Positions 52,070 to 59,574 of a stretch of 64,000 bases of DNA are shown in pieces. The translations under genes and the position numbers were made by a program. This stretch comes from Streptomyces sp. CC208A (lineage in GTDB: Bacteria; Actinomycetota; Actinomycetes; Streptomycetales; Streptomycetaceae). Below the pieces are notes generated by a model. It did no database searches. It was not told where the DNA came from and saw only the letters and a program-made list of their open reading frames with translations. The number at the start of each line of letters is the position of its first letter. Position 1 is the first letter of the stretch. The stretch is taken from the NCBI RefSeq assembly GCF_030010625.1, contig NZ_JASCXN010000006.1:124001-188000 (forward strand). The letters are read 5' to 3'.

Positions 52070-52494
52070 CCACCCCAAGCCGCGTCACATCCGACGGCGT
52101 CTCACCCGAGACGGCGAGGGCCCTGCGGGCCGCGATGCAGCGTCTGTTCACCGGCAAGCCCCAGCGCACCGACGGACGGCTCACCAAAGAGAACCTGTGG
52201 CGAGAAGCCCAGGTCAGCCGGGCCACGATGAACCGCGCCCAGCCGATTCTCACCGAATGGGACGCCCACATCGCCGAGCGGGGCAAAACCACGGCAGGAG
52301 AGGCCCGCCGGGACGCCGAGATCACCCGCCTCCGTAAGCGCCTCGCCGCCAAGACACAGGAATGCACGCAGCTGGAGATGAAGCTGAAGGCCGCCGCGAC
52401 CGCGATCGCCGCCCTCCACCACGACAACCAGGCTCTACGCGCCGAACTCACCGACCGATCCGGCACAGTCGTGCCCATCGCTCGTCGGCCGTAG
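52066..52494 (+). CDS. DUF6262-like coiled-coil protein of the second element
   Basis: The 142-residue protein has an N-terminal helix-turn-helix-like part (RLTKENLWREAQVSRATMNR) and a C-terminal coiled coil (AEITRLRKRLAAKTQECTQL, LHHDNQALRAELTDR). It takes the place of TnpC in Tn554 and of the DUF6262 gene in the first element, though the sequences are diverged. The ATGA overlap couples it to recombinase C. Confidence 0.75.
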   Translation: MTTPSRVTSDGVSPETARALRAAMQRLFTGKPQRTDGRLTKENLWREAQVSRATMNRAQPILTEWDAHIAERGKTTAGEARRDAEITRLRKRLAAKTQECTQLEMKLKAAATAIAALHHDNQALRAELTDRSGTVVPIARRP

Positions 52495-52602
52495 CCGCGC
52501 AATGGCACTCCCGCTGATCCCTGGCGAAGCCGCGACCTCCACGTCGTTGCGCACGGGCTCCGGCTCGTTGGGTTCGATGCGCTCCTCGGTGACAGCCGTC
52601 AT
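52435..52602 (-). CDS. 5' fragment of an unidentified gene next to the second element
   Basis: A minus-strand ATG with GAGG about ten bases upstream opens MTAVTEERIEPNEPEPVRND then VEVAASPGISGSAIARL, with good codon bias for about 35 codons, before running into the antisense of the coiled-coil gene and stopping. It looks like the beginning of a gene truncated by insertion of the second element near 52500. The acidic N-terminus is not recognised; it would suit the leader of a small peptide or an enzyme start. Confidence 0.35.
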   Translation of the reverse strand: MTAVTEERIEPNEPEPVRNDVEVAASPGISGSAIARLRPTSDGHDCAGSVGEFGA

Positions 52603-52628
52603 GTACCCGGCCTCGGTGGCTGCTCTGA

Positions 52629-53599
52629 GAGATCGTCTGTCGGGAACGCGCCAGCGCCTACGCGGAGGCCGTCCGCTCCGCCTGCCCTGATGCCGTCCAG
52701 GTCGCGGTGACCGCTTCCATCTGTGGAAGAACCTGTGCGAGGCCGTCGAGAAGTGCGTCGCTCAGCACCGCAAGTGCCTCGCCGAGCTCACCGGAGGCTC
52801 GACCGCGGACACCGCCATCACGGAGGTCGACGACGTACCGGAAGTCATGGAGGGGCTCCGCGTGATCAAGCGACGCGAGCGGCACTCCGCGGTGCACGTC
52901 CTGTACGACAAGGGCCTGAGATCAAAGTGATCGCCAAGACTCTTGGCCTCGACACGAAGGCCGTGCGCCGTTACGCGCACGCCGCCACCCCCGAGGACGC
53001 ATCCCTTGGCACCGGCTCCCGCCGCTACGGCCAGATCCACGCCTATTCGCCCTACCTGCACCGGCGCTGGAACGAAGGCTGCACGGACGCCGCCCGGCTC
53101 CACGCCGAGATCACCGAGCTTGGCTACCTCGGCAGCAAGCGGACTGTCCGCCGTCACCTGGAACAGCTTCGCGCCAGCGGCAAACCCGCACCCGAGAAGC
53201 CCAAGGAGCTCACGGTCCGGAAAGCCACCTGGCTGATCACCGCGCCCCGACAAGATCGACGAGAGCAACGCGCCCAGGCGCAAGCACCTCCTAGCCCGCT
53301 GCCCAGAGTTGGAATCTGTCGCTGATTGCGTGAGGGACTTCGCCCGGATGGTGACCGAGCGTCGAGGCAGCGAACTCGACGACTGGCTCACCCGCGCCGA
53401 GAACACCGGGCTGAAGCCGCTACGGAGTCTGGCCCGTGGCCTGCGGCAGGACTTCGACACCGTCACCGCCGGACTCACCCTGGAGTGGAGCTCGGGCAAG
53501 GTCGAGGGCAACGTCAACAGAGCGAAGCGGATCAAGAGGGACGGGTACGGTCGGGCCGGGTTCGAGCTGCTTCGTCGACGGATCCTCCCCGCAGACTGA
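52629..53599 (+). pseudogene. ISL3-family transposase, truncated and frameshifted
   Basis: The DDE domain of an ISL3 transposase is recognisable in pieces: EIVCRERASAYAEAVRSACP, then after a shift near 52711 FHLWKNLCEAVEKCVAQHRK, then after a shift near 52917 KVIAKTLGLDTKAVRRYAHA, then after a shift near 53240 SVADCVRDFARMVTERRGSE to KVEGNVNRAKRIKRDGYGRA. The N-terminal zinc-finger half is missing; homology starts abruptly at 52629. Three frameshifts and the truncation make it dead. It lies immediately right of the second recombinase element and probably took part in losing the MFS 3' end. Confidence 0.85.
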
Positions 53600-53625
53600 G
53601 CGCCATCACCCTTCGTAACCGCTCC

Positions 53626-53646
53626 ACAACAAGTGGATCAGAGCCG
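53626..53646. repeat. Probable right terminal repeat of the ISL3 remnant
   Basis: Read on the minus strand this begins GGCTCTGATCCACTTG, the form expected for an ISL3-family terminal inverted repeat, and it lies 27-47 bases after the transposase stop. The partner at the left end is missing with the 5' half. Confidence 0.5.
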
Positions 53647-53862
53647 CTTGTCATGGCCGCCGTCACTGATGGTCGCCTCCGACGTCACCTCAACCGATTC
53701 ATGGCGTTCAGGCTATTTGCCCCATAACTGCGCCTCCTGGCGCCGGCAACCTCCTTCCACCTCGGCGGCAACGAATAACGGTTCGATAAATCCGCAGGAG
53801 GTGTGGAAGGCGAGCGCATCGGTCGTGGTGAACACCCTGACGAGAAAAGGATGGGGAAGTCC

Positions 53863-54801
53863 ATGAACGACCCGCGACGCCGCCTGTCTCTGCGCCTGCT
53901 CGCCGGCGCTTCCGGCACCGCCCGGGCCGACGGCCCCCCGCCGGGCCGGGGCTGGGAGGCCGGGGACGCGGCGGGCTACGAACCGGGAGACGGCGCGGGC
54001 GTGGTGTCCCCCGCTGGCGCCTGTGAGTTCTCCGTGGACGGCGTCGTCTGGCGGGGACAGGTGAAGCTGGGGCCCGCCCGCCTGAAGTCCGGCAAGGACG
54101 GCACCGTCCGGGTCCGGGTCCGCTCGGCCGGACGCCAGACCTGCGTCGCCTCGCTGGCCTCGTACCGTACGCACGGCGCCACCTGGAAGTCCTCCGGACT
54201 CCAGGTCTTCCACGACTGGGACACGATCACCGTCGCGGGCCAAGCCACGGGAGTGCTTCGGATCGCCGTGCCGGACGCCGGTTGCTTCGGGCAGGTGGAC
54301 CTGTACCGGGACGATGTCGTGTACGACGGGCTCCTCGACGCCCGAGACGGGAGGCGACACGGCCCGCTGCCCCAGGGGCCCGACCGGCCAGTGATCAAGG
54401 AGCGGCTGATCGCCGCGTGGAACGGGGGCACCAGGGACTGCGTCCCCCGGCAGACGCCGGAGCCGGACCCGTCGGCCGACACACCGGCCGCTCCGGTTCC
54501 CTCGGCCCCCTCCCCCGCCGGGTCGGCGGGACCGGCGGGACCGGCGGGACCGGCCACACCCTCGCCGACGGTTCCGACGCCGTCCGTTCCCGAGGGCGGA
54601 GAACCGCAGCCCGGCACGAACCCTGTCGCGCCGAGTCCCATGGAACACGAGCGCGGCCGTCCGGGCGGCGAACTCGCGCGGATCGGTGCGAGCGACACAG
54701 GCGTCCACGCCGGGTTGGGAGTGCTCCTGCTCGGAGCGGGCGGGGGCGTGCTCATGCTGCGGCGCCGCTGTGGGGGCACCGGGCCGACCGATAGGACCTG
54801 A
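53863..54801 (+). CDS. Surface protein with a degenerate LAxTG sorting signal
   Basis: The 312-residue product ends with GGELARIGASDTGVHAGLGV, a hydrophobic LLLGAGGG segment and a basic tail (MLRRRC), which is the layout of class E sortase substrates. The motif reads LARIG, where the Thr of LAxTG is Ile. A Pro/Ala linker with a repeated AGP motif precedes it, and a beta-rich middle (WRGQVKLGPARLKSGKDGTV) forms the exposed domain. The N-terminus is Arg-rich and short for a signal peptide. The ATG at 53863 lacks a strong ribosome-binding site. A sortase gene lies 5.7 kb downstream. Confidence 0.7.
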   Translation: MNDPRRRLSLRLLAGASGTARADGPPPGRGWEAGDAAGYEPGDGAGVVSPAGACEFSVDGVVWRGQVKLGPARLKSGKDGTVRVRVRSAGRQTCVASLASYRTHGATWKSSGLQVFHDWDTITVAGQATGVLRIAVPDAGCFGQVDLYRDDVVYDGLLDARDGRRHGPLPQGPDRPVIKERLIAAWNGGTRDCVPRQTPEPDPSADTPAAPVPSAPSPAGSAGPAGPAGPATPSPTVPTPSVPEGGEPQPGTNPVAPSPMEHERGRPGGELARIGASDTGVHAGLGVLLLGAGGGVLMLRRRCGGTGPTDRT

Positions 54802-55140
54802 ACGGCCGGTCCCGTTATCCTCCGCGTCGGTCCGACGTGGCCATGGTCCCGGCAGAGGGCGCCCCGAGCGGCTCGGGGCTCGGGGCTCGGGGCTCGGCCG
54901 ACGGTTGCCGGATCTGGCGGCGAGTGACCCGTCGCCGCGCATCTGTCCGCGTCTGCGGGAAATCGCAGGCGCCTGATCTGTAGAACGCATGTCTATTCTT
55001 GCCAGACGACGCCTTCCGGATTCATGAACTCCGGCTGGTCGTGCCGGGGACGACCGGTTGCCGACCCCTCGACCGGGGCTGCCGCCGGGACCTTCCGGAC
55101 CCCGCGATTTCACGCCGTCCGGCCGAGTTTCAGGAGCATC
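54802..55140. other. Intergenic region upstream of the sigma-factor fusion
   Basis: About 340 bases with no convincing gene. It includes a short tandem repeat of CTCGGGG (three copies, 54873-54893) and probably the promoter of the sigma-factor gene. AGGAG just before 55141 is its ribosome-binding site. Confidence 0.45.
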
Positions 55141-56757
55141 ATGACTGAGTACGCGGGGCCCTCGATGGAAGACCGTTCGGACGAGGAGCTGGCGGAAGCA
55201 ATTCGCGGCGGTTCGGAGCAGGCGGCGATGGCGGAGCTGTACGTGCGCCACCAGTCCGCGGTGCTGGCCTACGCGCGTTCGTGCTGCCGGGACACGCACA
55301 CCGCCGAGGACCTCGCGGCCGAGGCGTTCGCCCGGACGCTGGAGGCGGTGCGGTCGGGCGGCGGGCCGACGGGGCCCTGGCGGCCCTACCTGCTGACGGT
55401 GGTCCGGCGTACGGCGATGGCCTGGACCGCCACGGCCCGGCGGTCCGAGCTGACGGAGGATGTCGAGCGCTGGGAGGAGACCGCCCCGTACGCCCAGGAC
55501 GGGGCGGAGTTCGCCCTGCGCGATGAAGAGGGCGACCTGGTCCTGCGCGGCTTCCGCGCGCTGCCCGAGCGCTGGCAGGCCGTGCTCTGGCACACCGTCG
55601 TGGAACAGGAGAGCGCCCAGCAGGTGGGGACCATGCTGGGGCTGAGCGCGAGTGGGGTCTGGTCGCTGGCGGAACGGGCCAGGGAAGGGCTGCGTGAGGC
55701 GTACCTGTCGGAGCACGCCCACGGCCCACGGGCCTCGCACGAATGCCGTCGGCACGGTCCGCTGCTTGCCGCCGCGGTGCGCCGGGGGCGCCGTACAGCC
55801 GGTCGGCGCCTGGAACGGCACCTGGGCGAGTGCCGCTCCTGCCGCAGGGCGTTCCGCGACCTGACGGAGCTCAACTCCCGGCTGCGGCTGGTGCTGCCCG
55901 GCGCCGTGCTGCTGTGGGGCGCCGAGAAGTACCTCTCCTCCAGCGCCGCAGCCGCTGCCACAGCCGCTGCGGGGAGCGGAGGTGCGGCGGCCGGCGGCTC
56001 GGGGGCGGCGGCTGGTCTGCCGACCGCCCACCTCGCCGGGGTGTCACTGGCGGCCGTGACGGCGATCGGCGCCCTGGTCTATCTGGCCGCCCCCCAGTGG
56101 GACGGCCCGGACAGAGCCACCCCGCCCGCCGTCCGGGAAGTCACCGGGCTGCCGGGGAGCCTCGGCCCCGGGGCGTCCATATCGACGGCCGCCCCTGCCC
56201 CGAGCGGTAGCACCAGCCCCATTCCCACCTCAGCCTCCACCCCCCCGCCTTCTCCTTCGTCCCGCTCCCTGGGGAAGACCGCCGGCTCCTCCGCGGTGGC
56301 TACCTCGGCACGCTCTGGCGACCGCACCCGGCTGCGGATCGACGCCACGGGGCTGTGCATGGAGATCCCGGGCGGCTCCACGGCCGCCGGGACGCAGCCG
56401 CGGGAGGCGGCGTGCACCGGCGTGACCTACCAGGAGTGGGACGTCACTCCGCAGGAGAAGCGCCGCCGGGTGATGCTCAGGAACGCGGGTACGGGCCTGT
56501 GCCTCTCCCACACCGGCACCACCGCCGCCGGCGCCCCCGTGCGGCAGGTGGTCTGCGACCCCGCCGACCCCCTCCAGGTGTGGACCATCAACCGGCACGA
56601 CGACAAGGGCACCGCGGGGATCTTCACCAGTGACAACATGTACCTCGGCCTCAAGGAGTGGGCCCCGGCCGGGCGGGGCGAGGCGCACGACTCGCTGATC
56701 GCCACGTCCCCCCACTACTACCTCTCCCCGTCCCTGCACTTCCGCACCGACTGGTGA
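55141..56757 (+). CDS. ECF-type sigma factor fused to a zinc-finger, membrane anchor and ricin-like domain
   Basis: Residues 15-90 form sigma region 2 (AELYVRHQSAVLAYARSCCR, TAEDLAAEAFARTLEAV). Residues 130-190 form region 4 (RALPERWQAVLWHTVVEQES, GTMLGLSASGVWSLAERARE). Residues 200-240 hold a His/Cys zinc-finger as in anti-sigma factors (HLGECRSCRRAF). One membrane helix (LAGVSLAAVTAIGALVYLAA) lies near residue 305 and a Ser/Pro/Thr linker follows. The C-terminus is a ricin-type beta-trefoil with QxW motifs (TYQEWDV, PLQVWTI). The product, 538 residues, would be a sigma factor tethered to an extracellular carbohydrate-sensing domain. Confidence 0.85.
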   Translation: MTEYAGPSMEDRSDEELAEAIRGGSEQAAMAELYVRHQSAVLAYARSCCRDTHTAEDLAAEAFARTLEAVRSGGGPTGPWRPYLLTVVRRTAMAWTATARRSELTEDVERWEETAPYAQDGAEFALRDEEGDLVLRGFRALPERWQAVLWHTVVEQESAQQVGTMLGLSASGVWSLAERAREGLREAYLSEHAHGPRASHECRRHGPLLAAAVRRGRRTAGRRLERHLGECRSCRRAFRDLTELNSRLRLVLPGAVLLWGAEKYLSSSAAAAATAAAGSGGAAAGGSGAAAGLPTAHLAGVSLAAVTAIGALVYLAAPQWDGPDRATPPAVREVTGLPGSLGPGASISTAAPAPSGSTSPIPTSASTPPPSPSSRSLGKTAGSSAVATSARSGDRTRLRIDATGLCMEIPGGSTAAGTQPREAACTGVTYQEWDVTPQEKRRRVMLRNAGTGLCLSHTGTTAAGAPVRQVVCDPADPLQVWTINRHDDKGTAGIFTSDNMYLGLKEWAPAGRGEAHDSLIATSPHYYLSPSLHFRTDW

Positions 56758-57769
56758 CCCGACGGGCCGCGGCACCCGGCCGTGAAGGATCCCGTACGGG
56801 CCGCGGGCACAACGGAATCCCCGGCTGCCGGGGCACGGTCAGATGGAAGCCGGCCGGGCGCGCTCCGAGCCTTCGAGAGTGCGCCCGGCGGGTGCCCCGC
56901 CTGCGGCCTCCGCGCGCGGCCGCCGGGGCGGAAGGCGGCGGGGCGGCCTTCCGCGCCGCTTCGGTCGCCTCGCCGGTCTGCGAGAGGCTCCCCACGGCCG
57001 CGCCCCGCGCCACGGGGCCGGGGTAAGGCGTGCAGGGGGTTGATTCCTGCGTCGTTCATCGGAAGCTCCTCCGGTCGTCGAGTGCCGCCAGCCGTCCGCC
57101 CTCGGGGCGGCGAGGCCGTCTCCGACGGCGGCTACGGGTCATACCAGGGGAGATGCGTTCGAATGCCACCATTCCTCCATCTTTGCTGACTCTTCACCAA
57201 GTGCGGTCTCGGTCGATCCGGCCGGGCACCAGGCCAGCGCACTCTCCTTCAGTAAAGGAAAGGCAAAATGCCGGGAGGGTCCGGGTGTCTCGTTGCTCTT
57301 CCCGGTGAAGGGCGGCAAGACAAGGGAGTGCGGAGCGTCATGAGGCTCGGTCCGAGGCGGGTTGCCGGAGTGGCGGCGGCGTCCGCGGCGCAGTGGGCGG
57401 ATGCGGCGGGAGCGGCTTCGCCCGGCGTGGCGGAAGGGGTGCTTGAGAACCGCTCGGTGGTCGTGGCGCCGGACCTCCCGGTCCGGCACCGCCTCGGTCA
57501 CTCGCGGGACTGGTGGGTCGCCATGGTCGAGATGGCCACGGACATCGCGGCGTCACCGGCCGCCGTGACCTCCCTCGCCCCCGTCCGGCCCGCCGTCCGG
57601 TATCCGGCGCGGTGCGAAACCGGAAGCCACGCGGACACCAGCCCGCAGCCGGCCCGCTGGCCCCGCCCTACGGAAACACGAGAACGACGTCCCCGGGACA
57701 GAAACGGCCGGGCCACAGCCCCGGCCGGAACGCTCCCACGGAAAACCTGCGAGAAGAGGACGCACGAAA
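56758..57769. other. One-kilobase region without a confident gene
   Basis: No recognised protein is encoded. Two weak candidates exist. On the minus strand an ATG at 57059 with a perfect GGAGGAG opens MNDAGINPLHALPRPRGAGR, but the rest reads as chance sequence. On the plus strand an ATG at 57341 opens a frame with APDLPVRHRLGHSRDWWVAM and fair codon use, which then loses coding character before 57770. Either could be a decayed gene. The promoter of the peptidoglycan-binding protein gene must lie near the right end. Confidence 0.45.
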
Positions 57770-58999
57770 GTGTCCGAACCGATCTGCCCACACTGCGGCG
57801 CCGCCCCAACGCCTCGGGACGCGAACTGCTCCTGCGCCACGGCACACGCCCACGCCCACGCGGACGGGTACGACGACACCGAGCCGTTCGCATGGACACG
57901 GGTGCGCCGGTACGTCGACCTGCCTCCGCACGACGCGTCGGCCGCGGACACGACGACCGCCCCCCACCCGGGGCAGGGCGGCCCCCGGAGACCCGCCTCC
58001 GGTCCGGTGTGGGGGATCATGCAGGGGACAGTGCCGCAGCGGCCGGCACCCGATCCGTGCGCGGCGCCTCCCGAGGCTCCAGCGTCCCCGGCGCACGCCC
58101 TGGAGGGGTCGGCGGGTCCCTGGGAAACCCCCGCGGCCGCACGGCCTTCCGGCCCGCCCGGGGAAGACACTCTTGTTCTGCGCGCGGTCGGCCACGGCAC
58201 GCGTGCTGCCGTCGCTCCGCCCGGGACGCAACGCTCGGACCGGAGTGCGCCGACGGCGCGCCAGGGCGTGGGCCTGAGCCGGTCGGCCAGGATCGCGGGC
58301 GCCGTGATCGTGCTGGCGGCGGTGGCGGGCGTGACTGCGTTTGCCGGTGCCATGGTCGGGACGGACGGCACCGAGCGGCAGGCGGTGCCGTCGGTGGTGC
58401 CCTCGATCCCGGTCGCCGGGCCGACCGCCGCACCCATCGCATCGCCCTCCGGCAGCTGGCTGGACCCGGTCGACGAGGACGGGTCCCTCCCCAGCGCTGC
58501 CCCCACCTCCCCGGCCTCGGACTCGTCCTCCGTGCTCCCCCGGACACCCGTGCCCACCGTCACCGCTACACCCACCGTCACCGCTACACCCACCGTCACC
58601 GCTACACCCACCGTCACCGCTACACCCACCGTCACCGCTACACCCACCGTCACCGCTACACCCACCGTCACCGGCGGGGGTGCCGCACGGTGTACCGTGC
58701 CGCACCTTCCCGGGGCGCCGTGTCCGTCCGGTGGCGGGGCGGACCCGGAATCGTCCCCGCCCGCTCCCACCGGCCTGTGCTGCGGGGCCACAGGCCCCGA
58801 GGTCGCCGACCTGCAGTACCGGCTACGGGCACTCGGCCTGTACGAAGGTCGGATCAACGGCGTCTATCACCAGCGCGTGACCGAATCGGTCGCCACCTAC
58901 CAGCGGACCCGTCGCATCACGGCCGACCCGTCCGGCCGGTACGGGCCCTCCACCCGGGCCGCCCTGCGCACCGAGGTACCCGACGTCAGCGACTACTGA
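57770..58999 (+). CDS. Membrane-anchored peptidoglycan-binding protein
   Basis: The 409-residue protein starts with a zinc-ribbon-like segment (ICPHCGAAPTPRDANCSC), then a long low-complexity cytoplasmic part, a membrane helix (ARIAGAVIVLAAVAGVTAFA), a Ser/Pro/Thr stalk containing PTVTAT repeats, and a C-terminal peptidoglycan-binding domain 1 (EVADLQYRLRALGLYEGRIN, YQRTRRITADPSGRYGPSTR). It would span the membrane with the binding domain in the wall. The start is a GTG. A hairpin terminator follows the stop. Confidence 0.83.
   Translation: MSEPICPHCGAAPTPRDANCSCATAHAHAHADGYDDTEPFAWTRVRRYVDLPPHDASAADTTTAPHPGQGGPRRPASGPVWGIMQGTVPQRPAPDPCAAPPEAPASPAHALEGSAGPWETPAAARPSGPPGEDTLVLRAVGHGTRAAVAPPGTQRSDRSAPTARQGVGLSRSARIAGAVIVLAAVAGVTAFAGAMVGTDGTERQAVPSVVPSIPVAGPTAAPIASPSGSWLDPVDEDGSLPSAAPTSPASDSSSVLPRTPVPTVTATPTVTATPTVTATPTVTATPTVTATPTVTATPTVTGGGAARCTVPHLPGAPCPSGGGADPESSPPAPTGLCCGATGPEVADLQYRLRALGLYEGRINGVYHQRVTESVATYQRTRRITADPSGRYGPSTRAALRTEVPDVSDY
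58553..58673 (+). repeat. 18-base tandem repeat encoding PTVTAT
   Basis: Six exact copies of CCCACCGTCACCGCTACA are followed by a partial copy of 13 bases. The identity of all copies at DNA level indicates recent expansion by slippage or recombination, so the stalk length probably varies between strains. Confidence 0.95.
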
Positions 59000-59003
59000 C
59001 TCC

Positions 59004-59023
59004 CCGGCGTGGGAGCACGCCGG
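59004..59023 (+). terminator. Hairpin after the peptidoglycan-binding protein gene
   Basis: CCGGCGTG, loop GGAG, CACGCCGG: a perfect eight-pair stem five bases after the stop codon. It is a good intrinsic-terminator candidate without a T-run. Confidence 0.65.
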
Positions 59024-59574
59024 CCGTGAGGGCCGGGATCCTCCCCTCCCCGTGCGCAGCTCCAGCCAGACGGTCAGGCCCGGCCGCCGGGCGAAGTCCC
59101 CGCGCGGCGGCCGGGTTCTCCCCGACGGGCAGGCGTGGCCGTGTTCCGGCTGCGCGTCCTCCTCGTCCGATCGAGTTCGCGGCCAGGACGCGGAGCGGCT
59201 CCCGCGCGATCGGCCGTGCCGCGTTCGCGCGACGCGCCCTATCTCTTCACAGGTGGCAGGATCCTCCAGCCGAGCCCCGGCAGAGAATGACGACGGGCCA
59301 CGCGATCCCCCGCCTCCCTCCGGACGCCCCGCTCCCTCGATCACCCGGTCCGCCGGGCGCCTGGGTCGCGTTCGGCCCTGTGGTCGTTCGGAGGCGGCGC
59401 GCACCGTCCAGGTGCCGATGACAGGGCGGGAGGCCGAGGCACCCGCCGCTCCCCATAGAGGACCGCCGTGCCGCCGTACTGAGGCCGTCGTAGTGACGAG
59501 CCGCCGTGCCGACGGGTCCCGCGAACGGCGACGGCCGGGTCCCACGCCGGACCCAGGGCCCCTGTCCGGGACGG
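59024..59574. other. Region between the peptidoglycan-binding and sortase genes
   Basis: About 550 bases between convergent genes. Long open frames exist on both strands because of the GC content, but none has codon bias, a ribosome-binding site or family resemblance. No other structure was noted. Confidence 0.4.

Larger units (their letters stand above)
46450..52500. mobile_element. Second multi-recombinase element (RIT/Tn554-like)
   Basis: Four coupled plus-strand genes encode two clear tyrosine recombinases, a diverged recombinase-like protein and a coiled-coil protein like DUF6262. The left boundary is placed where MFS homology stops (about 46449); the right boundary is uncertain, shortly after the last gene. 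No repeat pair as clear as in the first element was found, and the sequence to the right is not the missing part of the MFS gene. So a deletion or rearrangement has removed the right flank. Three recombinases in a row recall RIT elements. Confidence 0.7.

Noticed and set aside
52495..53862. Looking here for the missing 3' end of the MFS gene
   Set aside because: No frame in this stretch reads as the last MFS helices; the DNA is ISL3 remnant and unrelated sequence.
58553..58673. Regular short repeats resembling a CRISPR array
   Set aside because: The units are contiguous without spacers and are in frame, encoding PTVTAT; they form a coding minisatellite.
57268..59421. A 717-codon plus-strand open frame
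   Set aside because: From 57770 it overlaps the peptidoglycan-binding protein in another frame and reads as Arg/Pro/His repeats. The first part is mentioned only as a weak decayed-gene candidate.
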